A stretch of 5,610 bases of DNA from contig JAUZEI010000569.1 in the NCBI GenBank assembly GCA_030839105.1, positions 1-5,610 of the forward strand. The letters are read 5' to 3'. The position numbers were made by a program, and so were the translations under genes. Below the pieces are notes generated by a model. That model worked only from the letters and a program-made list of their open reading frames with translations. It searched no databases and was not told the DNA's origin. Below, one piece after another: positions 1 to 5,610 of the stretch (position 1 is the stretch's first letter; the number at the start of each line of letters is the position of its first letter). This stretch comes from Actinomycetota bacterium (lineage in GTDB: Bacteria; Actinomycetota; Acidimicrobiia; IMCC26256; PALSA-610).

Positions 1-1
1 C

Positions 2-103
2 ATAGCCCTGATCATCTTCGGCCTGCTCGTCGTTGGTCTTCTCCTGCTCCTCGTCACGTCGATCCCCGATATCAACCGCTATCGCCGCGTGCGGAAGATG
101 TAG
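2..103 (+). CDS. C-terminus of a small single-pass membrane protein (DUF6893-like), 5' end outside window
   Basis: Reading from base 2 gives an open frame of 33 residues ending at TAG 101-103. Residues 1-18 of the fragment are almost purely hydrophobic (Ile, Leu, Val, Phe, Gly) and look like a transmembrane helix. A short, basic cytoplasmic-type tail follows, reading SIPDINRYRRVRKM. The combination of a hydrophobic helix and a terminal D-I-x-R-Y-x-x-x-R-x-M tail resembles the very small actinobacterial membrane proteins that I recall being grouped as DUF6893; no function is known to me. The true start lies before the window, so total length is unknown. The stop codon is 3 nt before the GTG of the YceI-family gene, which suggests co-transcription. 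The frame assignment is well supported by the hydrophobic-then-basic pattern; the family name is from memory and less certain. Confidence 0.7.
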   Translation: MALIIFGLLVVGLLLLLVTSIPDINRYRRVRKM

Positions 104-106
104 GGA

Positions 107-622
107 GTGACGCGCTATCGGATCGTCCCCGAACAGTCGAAGGTGTGGATCGACGCGCGTTCGAACGTGCACCCGATCCGGTCGTCGATGGACGGTCTCG
201 AGGGCTACGTCGAGCTGACGATCGAGGACACCGGCACGGTCGACCTCTCCGCGGCCCGGGCGGGAACGGTCTCGCTCCCGGTCACCCGCCTGTCGTCCGG
301 AAACCGATTCGAGGATCGGGAGCTCCTCAAGCGCCTGGCCGCGCGCCGGTTCCCGACCATCAAGGGTGTGCTCACCGCGATCGAGCGCGCCGATGGTGAG
401 GGCCGGTACCACGTGAGCGGCGACGTGGCGTTCCGCGGCGTCACCCGACCGTGCCGGGACGAGATGACCGTGACGGTCGTCGATCCGCACACCCTGCGCC
501 TCGACGGAGAGTCGACGTTCGACATCCGTGACTTCGGTATGGAGCCACCGCGCATCTTGATGTTCAAGGTCGAGCCCGACGTCGTCGTCCGCGTCGACAT
601 CGTCGCCCAGATGGAGAGGTAG
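107..622 (+). CDS. YceI-family protein, leaderless (hydrogenase-cluster type)
   Basis: This 171-residue protein has the full YceI pattern. It begins with an N-terminal strand of the form YRIVPEQSKVWIDARSNVHP. The 'SGNRFEDREL' and 'RRFPTI' segments (about residues 64-85) match the family's distinctive loop. A 'VSGDVAFRGVTRP' segment lies near residues 103-115, and an 'FDIRDFGMEPP' to 'VVRVDI' ending completes the beta-barrel. YceI proteins are lipocalin-like barrels that bind polyisoprenoid or similar long hydrophobic ligands. E. coli YceI is about 190 residues with a signal peptide; this protein starts directly at the barrel with no signal peptide, so it is probably cytoplasmic. The GTG start is preceded by GGAAG at 93-97 with 9 nt spacing. 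Its stop codon sits inside the Shine-Dalgarno of hypC, so its expression is tied to hydrogenase maturation. Family membership is firm; ligand and role in this operon are unknown. Confidence 0.9.
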   Translation: MTRYRIVPEQSKVWIDARSNVHPIRSSMDGLEGYVELTIEDTGTVDLSAARAGTVSLPVTRLSSGNRFEDRELLKRLAARRFPTIKGVLTAIERADGEGRYHVSGDVAFRGVTRPCRDEMTVTVVDPHTLRLDGESTFDIRDFGMEPPRILMFKVEPDVVVRVDIVAQMER

Positions 623-626
623 GAGG
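621..626 (+). promoter_or_regulatory. Ribosome binding site of hypC, overlapping the yceI-type stop codon
   Basis: A perfect AGGAGG lies 6 nt before the hypC ATG at 633. Its first two bases are also the last two bases of the preceding gene's TAG stop (620-622). Ribosomes ending the upstream gene finish on this site, which favours coupled translation. Confidence 0.85.
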
Positions 627-632
627 TTCGCC

Positions 633-923
633 ATGTGCCTCGGGATACCGGGCCAAGTGGTCGAGTTCCTCGAAGTGAGCGATCAGCTGGCGCGCGTCGA
701 CGTGTCGGGCGTGGGTCGGATCGTCAATATCGGTTTGCTCGAGGACGTCGACCTCGCCGTCGGCGATTGGGTCCTGATCCACGTCGGGTTCGCGATGTCG
801 AAGATCGACGAGGACGAGGCCGCGCTCGCCCTCGCCTCGCTGCAGCTGATGGGTCGGGCCTTCGACGAGGAGCTCGAGGCGTTCTGGTCGTCGAGGATCA
901 CGAACGAGGCGGGAGGGCGATAG
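633..923 (+). CDS. hypC: HypC, [NiFe]-hydrogenase maturation chaperone
   Basis: HypC is the small chaperone that binds HypD during assembly of the Fe(CN)2(CO) group and then carries it to the hydrogenase large-subunit precursor. The protein (96 residues) begins MCLGIPGQV, the family signature. Cys2, exposed when Met1 is removed, is the essential iron and HypD-binding residue in studied HypC proteins. The OB-fold barrel continues to 'VGDWVLIHVGFAMSKIDEDEA' positions (residues 43-63), including the conserved His50, followed by the C-terminal helix. Length is typical (about 75-100 residues). The ATG is set by AGGAGG at 621-626. The gene ends 2 nt before hypD. A second, divergent HypC-like domain is present downstream at about 5022-5230, so this is the canonical member of two. 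Confidence 0.97.
   Translation: MCLGIPGQVVEFLEVSDQLARVDVSGVGRIVNIGLLEDVDLAVGDWVLIHVGFAMSKIDEDEAALALASLQLMGRAFDEELEAFWSSRITNEAGGR
911..916 (+). promoter_or_regulatory. Ribosome binding site of hypD
   Basis: GGGAGG inside the last codons of hypC lies 9 nt before the ATG at 926. It supports 926 as the hypD start. The open frame extends upstream to 635, but that part only shadows hypC in another frame and carries no HypD homology. Confidence 0.8.
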
Positions 924-925
924 CG

Positions 926-2053
926 ATGCGCTTCGTCGACGAGTACCGCGACCCTGCGGCGGCGCGGGCGTTGGTATCGCAGATCACCGAGCTGGCGGGC
1001 GACGACCACTTCAAATTCATGGAGGTGTGCGGAGGCCACACGCACACGATCTATCGGCACGGCATCGAGCACGTCCTGCCGCCATCCGTGGAACTCGTCC
1101 ACGGACCGGGGTGCCCGGTCTGCGTGATCCCGATGGGACGCATCGACGACGCCATCGCGGTTGCGGAGACCCGGGATGTCGTCTTCACGTCGTTCGGCGA
1201 CATGATGCGCGTCCCGGGCGGCGAGGGGAATCTGCTTCAGGCCAAGGCACGCGGCGCCGACGTCCGGTTCGTCTACTCACCGCTCGACGCGCTGCGCATC
1301 GCGGTCGAGTCACCGGATCGGGACGTCGTGTTCTTCGCGGTCGGCTTCGAGACGACTGCGCCGTCGACTGCACTCACCCTGCTCCAAGCGCGCGAACACA
1401 ACGTGACGAATTTCAGCGTGTTCTGCAACCACGTCACGATCGTGCCGCCGATCAAGGCCATCCTCGAATCACCTGATCTACGCCTCGACGGTTTCCTCGG
1501 CCCCGGTCACGTGTCGACGGTCGTCGGTCAGCGTCCGTACCGATTCGTCCCCGCGCAATACGGCAAGCCGTTGGTGACCGCCGGCTTCGAACCCCTCGAC
1601 ATCCTCCAGGCGATCGCGATGCTCCTCGTACAGATACGGGAGGGACGCTGCGATGTCGAGAACCAGTCCCCGCGCGTCGTCAAGGAGGACGGTAATCCCC
1701 GCGCCCTGCGGCTCCTCGCCGAGGTCTTCGAACTGCGTCCGCACTTCGAATGGCGGGGACTGGGCTTCATCTCCCAGAGTGCGCTGAAGTTGCGACCCGA
1801 GTTCGCGGCCCACGACGCCGAGCTGCGTTACTCGGTTCCGGGCGTGCGCGTCGCCGACCCGAAGGCATGCCAGTGCGGTGAGGTGCTGAAGGGTGTGATC
1901 AAGCCGTGGGAATGCAAGGTGTTCGGCACCGCCTGCACTCCCGAAACACCGATCGGAACGTGCATGGTGTCCTCGGAAGGTGCGTGCGCCGCGTACTACA
2001 ACTTCGGCCGACTGCATCGGGAGGCCGCGGTCGCGCTCGGTCGTCCGGTGTGA
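926..2053 (+). CDS. hypD: HypD, Fe-S scaffold protein for hydrogenase Fe(CN)2(CO) assembly
   Basis: HypD is the iron-sulfur protein that, with HypC, holds the iron while CN and CO ligands are attached. From ATG 926 the product is 375 residues, almost the same length as E. coli HypD (373). The signature motifs are all present. CGGHTH begins at Cys35 (active-site cysteine), and GPGCPVC spans Cys63 and Cys66 (redox-active cysteine pair). A C-terminal cysteine-rich region follows with Cys315, Cys317, Cys330, Cys337, Cys346 and Cys354, in the family's 'CGEVLKG', 'FGTACTPETPIGTCMVSSEG' and 'AYY' context. Four of these cysteines bind the [4Fe-4S] cluster in characterised HypD. No key residue is missing. 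The gene starts 2 nt after hypC. Its end abuts or overlaps hypF, depending on which hypF start is used. Confidence 0.97.
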   Translation: MRFVDEYRDPAAARALVSQITELAGDDHFKFMEVCGGHTHTIYRHGIEHVLPPSVELVHGPGCPVCVIPMGRIDDAIAVAETRDVVFTSFGDMMRVPGGEGNLLQAKARGADVRFVYSPLDALRIAVESPDRDVVFFAVGFETTAPSTALTLLQAREHNVTNFSVFCNHVTIVPPIKAILESPDLRLDGFLGPGHVSTVVGQRPYRFVPAQYGKPLVTAGFEPLDILQAIAMLLVQIREGRCDVENQSPRVVKEDGNPRALRLLAEVFELRPHFEWRGLGFISQSALKLRPEFAAHDAELRYSVPGVRVADPKACQCGEVLKGVIKPWECKVFGTACTPETPIGTCMVSSEGACAAYYNFGRLHREAAVALGRPV

Positions 2054-2058
2054 TCCCG

Positions 2059-4470
2059 ATGCCGACATCGCGGGCTGCGCGAACTTCGGAGGCGGTCGGA
2101 GCACCCGCGATCGGTACGGTCGTGCGCCGGCGGGTCCGTGTGCGCGGCGTGGTGCAGGGCGTCGGATTCCGACCTTTCGTGTTCCGGCTGGCCACGGAGC
2201 TGACGCTCACCGGCCGGGCCGGCAACGACAACGAAGGCGTGCTCGTCGAGATCGAAGGCCAATCGTGTGCAGTAGCGGTCTTCGAAGCGAGGCTCGTTGC
2301 GGAGGCGCCCTCGCTGGCACGCATCGACAGCGTTGAGGTCGCCACGGTCCCGGCCCTCGGTGAGCCCGGCTTCCGCATCGTCGAGAGCCCGACGGATGAT
2401 CGGCCGTCAGTCGGCGGCTCGGCCGCCGAAAGTGCGGCACCGCCGGGGGCACGCACGTTCGTCGCGCCGGATTCCGCCGTGTGCGACGACTGCCTGCGCG
2501 AGGTCTTGGACTCCCGCGATCGCCGATACAGGTACCCGTTCATCAACTGCACGAACTGCGGCCCGCGCTTCACGATCACGGTCCGCCTTCCGTACGACCG
2601 GCCCAACACGACGATGCGCGCCTTCCCGATGTGCGCCGATTGCCGGGCCCAGTACGACGACCCCGGCGATCGCCGCTTTCACGCGCAGCCGATCGCCTGC
2701 GCAGCGTGTGGACCCCGGCAGTGGTTCGATGGACCCGCGGGCGTCGTGCACGGAACCGACGACGCGATCGTCGCCGCCCAACGCTCGATCGCGGACGGGA
2801 AAATCGTGGCGATCAAAGGTCTCGGCGGTTACCACCTTGCCTGTGATGCGCGTTCCGCCTCGGCGGTCGCCCGGCTGCGCCGCCGCAAGCGCCGGCCGGA
2901 CAAGCCGTTGGCAGTCATGGTCGTCGACGTCGAGTCCGCTCGACGCGTCGCTTCGGTCGACGAGGACGAGGCCGCGCTCCTGACCGGTGCCGCCCGGCCG
3001 ATCGTCCTGCTGCACCGTCGCCGCGACAGCGACCTCGCGCCCGGCATCGCGCCCCGGAACCCGTTCGTCGGTGTGCTTCTCGCCTACACGCCGCTGCACC
3101 ACCTCCTGTTCCGTGCAGTGCCCGGGAGCGACGCGCCCGCACCCGATGCACTGGTGATGACGAGCGGCAACCTGAGTGACGAGCCAATATGTTTCGACGA
3201 CGAGGAGGCACGCCGCCGCCTGGGTGCCATCGCCGACGCGTGGTTGCTGCACGATCGGCCGATCCACGTTCCCTGTGACGACTCGGTCGCGCGCGTCGTC
3301 GACGGTTGGGAACTTCCCATGCGTCGCTCACGCGGTTTCGCGCCGGTGCCGATCCGGTTGCCCTTCGACGTTCCGCCGATGCTCGCGGTCGGCGGCGAGC
3401 TCAAGAACACGTTCTGTCTCGCCTCGGGTCGCGACGCGTGGATGAGTCAGCACATCGGAGACATGGGCGGTCTCGAGACGCTCGATGCGTTCGAACGCTC
3501 CACCCGGCAGTTCGCCGCGATGTATCAGGTCGACGTCGAGCTCATCGCCGCCGACGCGCATCCCGGTTACCACACGCGGGCGTGGGCCGAACGCCAGGGC
3601 GGCACCGAAGGCGTGTCGGTGCATCATCATCACGCGCACATCGCGGCGGTAATGGTCGAGCACGGGCTGCGCAGCACCGATGCGGTGATCGGCTTCGCCT
3701 TCGACGGCACGGGCTACGGCACCGACGGCGCGATCTGGGGCGGCGAGGTGTTCGTCGGCGGGTATGCGCATCTCGAACGGGTCCGGCACCTGCGCTACGT
3801 GTCGCTACCCGGGGGTGACGCGACGATCCGGAAGCCGTACCGGGCCGCGCTGGCGCACTTGTGGGCCGCCGGCGTCGAGTGGCAGCCCGATCTTCCCCCC
3901 GTGCAGGTCGCGACGCCCGCCGAGCGCGCCGTGCTCGCGCGGCAGCTCGAGCGCGGGGTGCAGTGTGTGCCGTCGTCGAGTATCGGTCGTCTCTTCGACG
4001 CGGTGAGCGCGCTCGTGGGAGTGCGCACCGTCGTGTCGTACGAAGCGCAGGCAGCGACGGAGTTGGAGGCGATCGCGGCCGCGTGCCCCGACCGGCCGTG
4101 CGAGTACCGGTTCGGTGTCGAGGACGACGAGCTCGACGCGACGCCTGTGATCCGTGCCATCGTCGACGATCTCCGCGACGGAGCGCACGTCGGCGCCATC
4201 GCGGCCGGCTTTCATGTCGCGGTCGCGCAGGTCGTGGCCGACACCGCGGGTTCTCTCTGTGAAGAAACCGGCTTCGATCGGGTCGCGTTGAGTGGCGGCG
4301 TGTTCCAGAACGCGCTGCTCGTGCGCCTCGCGACCACTGCGTTGCGGGAGAACGGCTTGCGCGTGTTGACTCACCGGCGCGTCCCGCCGAACGACGGCGG
4401 GCTCGCGTTGGGTCAGGTCGCCGTCGCGGCCCACCGTTGGCGGCCCTCCACGAACCGGGGGGAGGCGTGA
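2059..4470 (+). CDS. hypF: HypF, carbamoyltransferase for hydrogenase cyanide ligand synthesis
   Basis: HypF converts carbamoyl phosphate and ATP to carbamoyl adenylate and passes the carbamoyl group to the C-terminal cysteine of HypE, giving the CN ligands of the active-site iron. All family domains are present in the 803 residues. The acylphosphatase domain has VQGVGFRP at 32-39. Two zinc fingers follow with cysteines 142/145/164/167 and 192/195/214/217, keeping exactly the family spacing CX2CX18CX2CX24CX2CX18CX2C. The YrdC-like domain has KGLGGYHLACDA from 253 and MTSGNLSDEP at 367-376. The Kae1-like domain has VGGELKN at 444-450, HHHHAH at 522-527, FDGTGYG at 548-554 and SGGVFQN at 745-751. 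It is about 50 residues longer than E. coli HypF (750), partly from a short N-terminal extension and a Ser/Ala/Pro-rich linker near 120-138. The start is uncertain: ATG 2059 is given, but in-frame GTG 2050 overlaps the hypD stop as GTGA and would add three residues. Neither has a clear Shine-Dalgarno. Confidence 0.96.
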   Translation: MPTSRAARTSEAVGAPAIGTVVRRRVRVRGVVQGVGFRPFVFRLATELTLTGRAGNDNEGVLVEIEGQSCAVAVFEARLVAEAPSLARIDSVEVATVPALGEPGFRIVESPTDDRPSVGGSAAESAAPPGARTFVAPDSAVCDDCLREVLDSRDRRYRYPFINCTNCGPRFTITVRLPYDRPNTTMRAFPMCADCRAQYDDPGDRRFHAQPIACAACGPRQWFDGPAGVVHGTDDAIVAAQRSIADGKIVAIKGLGGYHLACDARSASAVARLRRRKRRPDKPLAVMVVDVESARRVASVDEDEAALLTGAARPIVLLHRRRDSDLAPGIAPRNPFVGVLLAYTPLHHLLFRAVPGSDAPAPDALVMTSGNLSDEPICFDDEEARRRLGAIADAWLLHDRPIHVPCDDSVARVVDGWELPMRRSRGFAPVPIRLPFDVPPMLAVGGELKNTFCLASGRDAWMSQHIGDMGGLETLDAFERSTRQFAAMYQVDVELIAADAHPGYHTRAWAERQGGTEGVSVHHHHAHIAAVMVEHGLRSTDAVIGFAFDGTGYGTDGAIWGGEVFVGGYAHLERVRHLRYVSLPGGDATIRKPYRAALAHLWAAGVEWQPDLPPVQVATPAERAVLARQLERGVQCVPSSSIGRLFDAVSALVGVRTVVSYEAQAATELEAIAAACPDRPCEYRFGVEDDELDATPVIRAIVDDLRDGAHVGAIAAGFHVAVAQVVADTAGSLCEETGFDRVALSGGVFQNALLVRLATTALRENGLRVLTHRRVPPNDGGLALGQVAVAAHRWRPSTNRGEA
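4461..4465 (+). promoter_or_regulatory. Ribosome binding site of the SIS-HupF fusion gene, inside the hypF 3' end
   Basis: A run of G followed by GGAGG (4457-4465) lies 4 nt before ATG 4470 and only 1 nt before the in-frame GTG 4467. It therefore favours ATG 4470. That start shares one base with the hypF TGA stop (TGATG), a classic stop-start coupling arrangement. Confidence 0.65.
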
Positions 4471-5282
4471 TGACCGAGTCGACGCGCCCGGACACATTTG
4501 CAGACGCACGCGCGGGTGCACGGGTCGACGTGTCGGCCGACCCGTGGACAGAGCTCGCCTTCGCGTCGTTGTCGATCGCGCGCCGGTTCGCCGCGTCGGC
4601 CACGATGTGGTGCGCTTCGCCGCAGTGGCCATCACACGGGCGCCATGTCGCTGTCGAGTTCGTACACCCGGTGATCGTCGGCAAGCGGGCGCTTCCGGCG
4701 GTGAGCGTCGAGAGCACAGATCTCGTCGGCGCGGTACGTCTGTTGGCGCGGCCCGGCGACGTGGTGCTCGCCATCGGTACCGCCGACGACCCGCGCGTCA
4801 CACGGTTGATGAAGCGCGCCGACGCGTGGGGTGTCACCGGATTGTGGATCGGTGCCGGACCGCGCCCGCCGGCCGGCGCCGCCGATCATGTCGTCTGGTT
4901 CGATGGTCTCGACGCGACGTTCTCGGCGCGTCGGGGCGATCTCGTGTTGCTCTACCACCTGCTCTGGGAGCTGACCCACGTGGTGTTCGAGCACCCCGGC
5001 CTGCTCGCCGTTGACGCGCCGTGTACCGACGACGTGTGCGTGACGTGCTCGGACGAGGGCCGGGTGGCGGAGGTTGCCGTCGTGCTCGACGGGGGCCGCG
5101 CCGAGGTGCTTGCGGCGGGCCACCTGGAGACCATCGACGTCAGCCTGATCGATCCGGTGGCCCCGGGCGACCTCGTCCTGGTCCACGCCGGCGTCGCGAT
5201 CACGTCATTCTCGGAGGCGCGTCGCGAAGCGTTCTCGGATCCGCAGCGCGGAGACGTCTCGGAACGGAAGCGCGATGAGTGA
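4470..5282 (+). CDS. Fusion protein: degenerate SIS (phosphosugar-binding) domain plus HypC/HupF-like C-terminal domain
   Basis: The 270-residue product has two parts. Residues about 26-180 read as a GmhA-type SIS fold: an N-terminal helix, 'VEF' near 62-64, KRALPAV at 72-78, a strand-loop VVLAIGTADDP at 98-108, then GVTGLWIGAG and a C-terminal helix with WELTHVVFEHP. The phosphosugar signature is lost: where active relatives have GNGGSA this protein has PQWPSH (about 51-56), and the usual STSG-type loop reads GTADD. Residues about 185-250 form a HypC/HupF-like OB domain with C185, C190 and C193 (CX4CX2C, 'CVTCSDEG') and PGDLVLVHAG with His239, matching the equivalent strand of HypC. It resembles proteins annotated as hydrogenase assembly protein HupF in actinobacteria. 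It overlaps hypF by 1 nt and the next gene by 8 nt. A chaperone role for the large subunit, by analogy with rhizobial HupF, is inference. Confidence 0.85.
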   Translation: MTESTRPDTFADARAGARVDVSADPWTELAFASLSIARRFAASATMWCASPQWPSHGRHVAVEFVHPVIVGKRALPAVSVESTDLVGAVRLLARPGDVVLAIGTADDPRVTRLMKRADAWGVTGLWIGAGPRPPAGAADHVVWFDGLDATFSARRGDLVLLYHLLWELTHVVFEHPGLLAVDAPCTDDVCVTCSDEGRVAEVAVVLDGGRAEVLAAGHLETIDVSLIDPVAPGDLVLVHAGVAITSFSEARREAFSDPQRGDVSERKRDE

Positions 5283-5610
5283 GCCGACGGGATTCTTGTA
5301 CCCCTTCATCGACGCCGACGAGCACGACGCCCGCGGCCTGCTCGTCGACCTCGCGGCCTCGGCCCGGACCAAGTCCGCCGAGAGCGCCGCGTTGCGGACC
5401 GCGACCCTCGCGCGGTGCGACGATGTACTGCAGCGGGCCGCCGACGCGATGGCGCACCGCTTCCGGCACGGGGGACGCTTGTTCACGTTCGGAAACGGCG
5501 GAAGCGCGACCGACGCCGACGGTACCGCCGAGCTGTTCCGCCAGCCGCCGTCGGGTCGGCCGTTGCCGGCGCTGTCGTTGGTCGAGGACCCTGCGGTGCT
5601 CACTGCGCTC
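5275..5610 (+). CDS. SIS-domain protein, GmhA (phosphoheptose isomerase)-like, 3' end outside window
   Basis: ATG 5275 opens a frame that runs off the right edge after 112 codons. GGAAG at 5266-5270 lies 4 nt before it, and it overlaps the previous stop by 8 nt. About 45 residues of N-terminal helix precede the SIS core. The core shows FGNGGSATDADGTAELF from residue 72 and RPLPALSL at 95-102. In GmhA this GNGGSA loop binds the phosphate of sedoheptulose 7-phosphate, and a glutamate in the following helix is catalytic; Glu86 is a candidate equivalent. GmhA proteins are about 190 residues, so roughly half is missing here. The position in a hydrogenase maturation operon, with no other heptose pathway gene nearby, argues against a routine lipopolysaccharide-heptose role. 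It may pair with the degenerate SIS domain of the gene before it. SIS membership is clear; substrate and enzyme activity are not established. Confidence 0.88.
   Translation, partial: MSEPTGFLYPFIDADEHDARGLLVDLAASARTKSAESAALRTATLARCDDVLQRAADAMAHRFRHGGRLFTFGNGGSATDADGTAELFRQPPSGRPLPALSLVEDPAVLTAL

Noticed and set aside
104..106. Possible promoter or terminator between the small membrane protein and the YceI-type gene, or at any other junction
   Set aside because: All intergenic gaps are 10 nt or less or are overlaps. No inverted repeat with a T-run or convincing -35/-10 pair was visible, so none is called.
635..925. Extension of the HypD reading frame upstream to 635, giving a 472-residue product
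   Set aside because: The first 97 residues are an Arg-rich translation of hypC in another frame with no HypD homology. ATG 926 has a good Shine-Dalgarno and gives the expected 375-residue length.
1906..2049. Extension of the HypF frame into hypD from an ATG at 1906
   Set aside because: This stretch overlaps the conserved C-terminal cysteine region of HypD in a different frame and carries no recognisable domain. The acylphosphatase domain begins only after 2100.
805..2979. Exact 23-nt repeat shared by hypC (805-827) and hypF (2957-2979), both encoding an acidic DEDEAAL segment in the same frame
   Set aside because: Each copy encodes family-typical sequence: the HypC C-terminal 'KIDEDEA' and the HypF YrdC-domain 'DEEAALL'. 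With the strong G/C codon preference here, chance or convergent identity is enough; no other repeat features flank them.
3622..3639. Run of His codons (HHHHAH) that might suggest an artificial His-tag or low-complexity artefact
   Set aside because: It matches the conserved metal-binding His motif of the HypF Kae1-like domain and is in the expected place.
4437..4469. ATG at 4437 as the start of the SIS-HupF fusion
   Set aside because: It would overlap hypF by 34 nt and add a Gly-rich segment. ATG 4470 has GGAGG just upstream and the usual TGATG stop-start overlap.
3542..4837. Long minus-strand open frame of 431 residues spanning hypF and the SIS-HupF junction
   Set aside because: Its translation is rich in Arg, Pro, Ala and Ser with no motifs, as expected for the antisense of high-GC coding sequence. 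It lies opposite well-supported plus-strand genes.

Overview
The window is a tightly packed, single-strand (+) operon fragment for [NiFe]-hydrogenase maturation. It comes from a high-GC bacterium: G+C is roughly two thirds by eye, with strong G/C bias at third codon positions. The gene set is a small membrane protein with a DIxRYxxxRxM tail, a leaderless YceI-family protein, hypC, hypD, hypF, an SIS/HupF fusion and a GmhA-like SIS protein. This combination fits the accessory clusters of oxygen-tolerant, high-affinity (group 1h/'group 5'-type) hydrogenases of Actinomycetota. The Actinomycetota assignment is likely; any class-level assignment would be a guess. No hydrogenase structural subunit lies in the window, so the hydrogenase group is inferred from context only.

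Layout. Positions 2-103 hold the C-terminus of a small single-pass membrane protein. A leaderless YceI-family protein follows (107-622), then hypC (633-923), hypD (926-2053) and hypF (2059-4470, or 2050 with a GTG start that overlaps hypD by 4 nt). Next is a two-domain gene (4470-5282) with a degenerate SIS fold followed by a HypC/HupF-like domain. Last is a 5'-complete but right-truncated SIS gene with an intact FGNGGSA motif (5275-5610+). All gaps are 10 bp or less and the last two junctions overlap, so the genes are almost certainly co-transcribed and translationally coupled. I saw no terminator, internal promoter, RNA gene, mobile element or CRISPR array, and no gene-free stretch of any size.

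How the genes work together. HypF uses carbamoyl phosphate and ATP to make a carbamoyl adenylate and passes the carbamoyl group to the C-terminal cysteine of HypE (not in this window), which dehydrates it to a cyanide donor. The HypC-HypD complex is the scaffold on which the Fe(CN)2(CO) unit is assembled; HypC then delivers it to the large-subunit precursor. HypE and the nickel-insertion proteins HypA and HypB are expected outside the window. The least characterised part is the 3' end, where a second, internal HypC-like domain is fused to an apparently inactive SIS domain and followed directly by an apparently active-type SIS protein. The YceI-type protein translated immediately before hypC is the other component without an assigned role in maturation.
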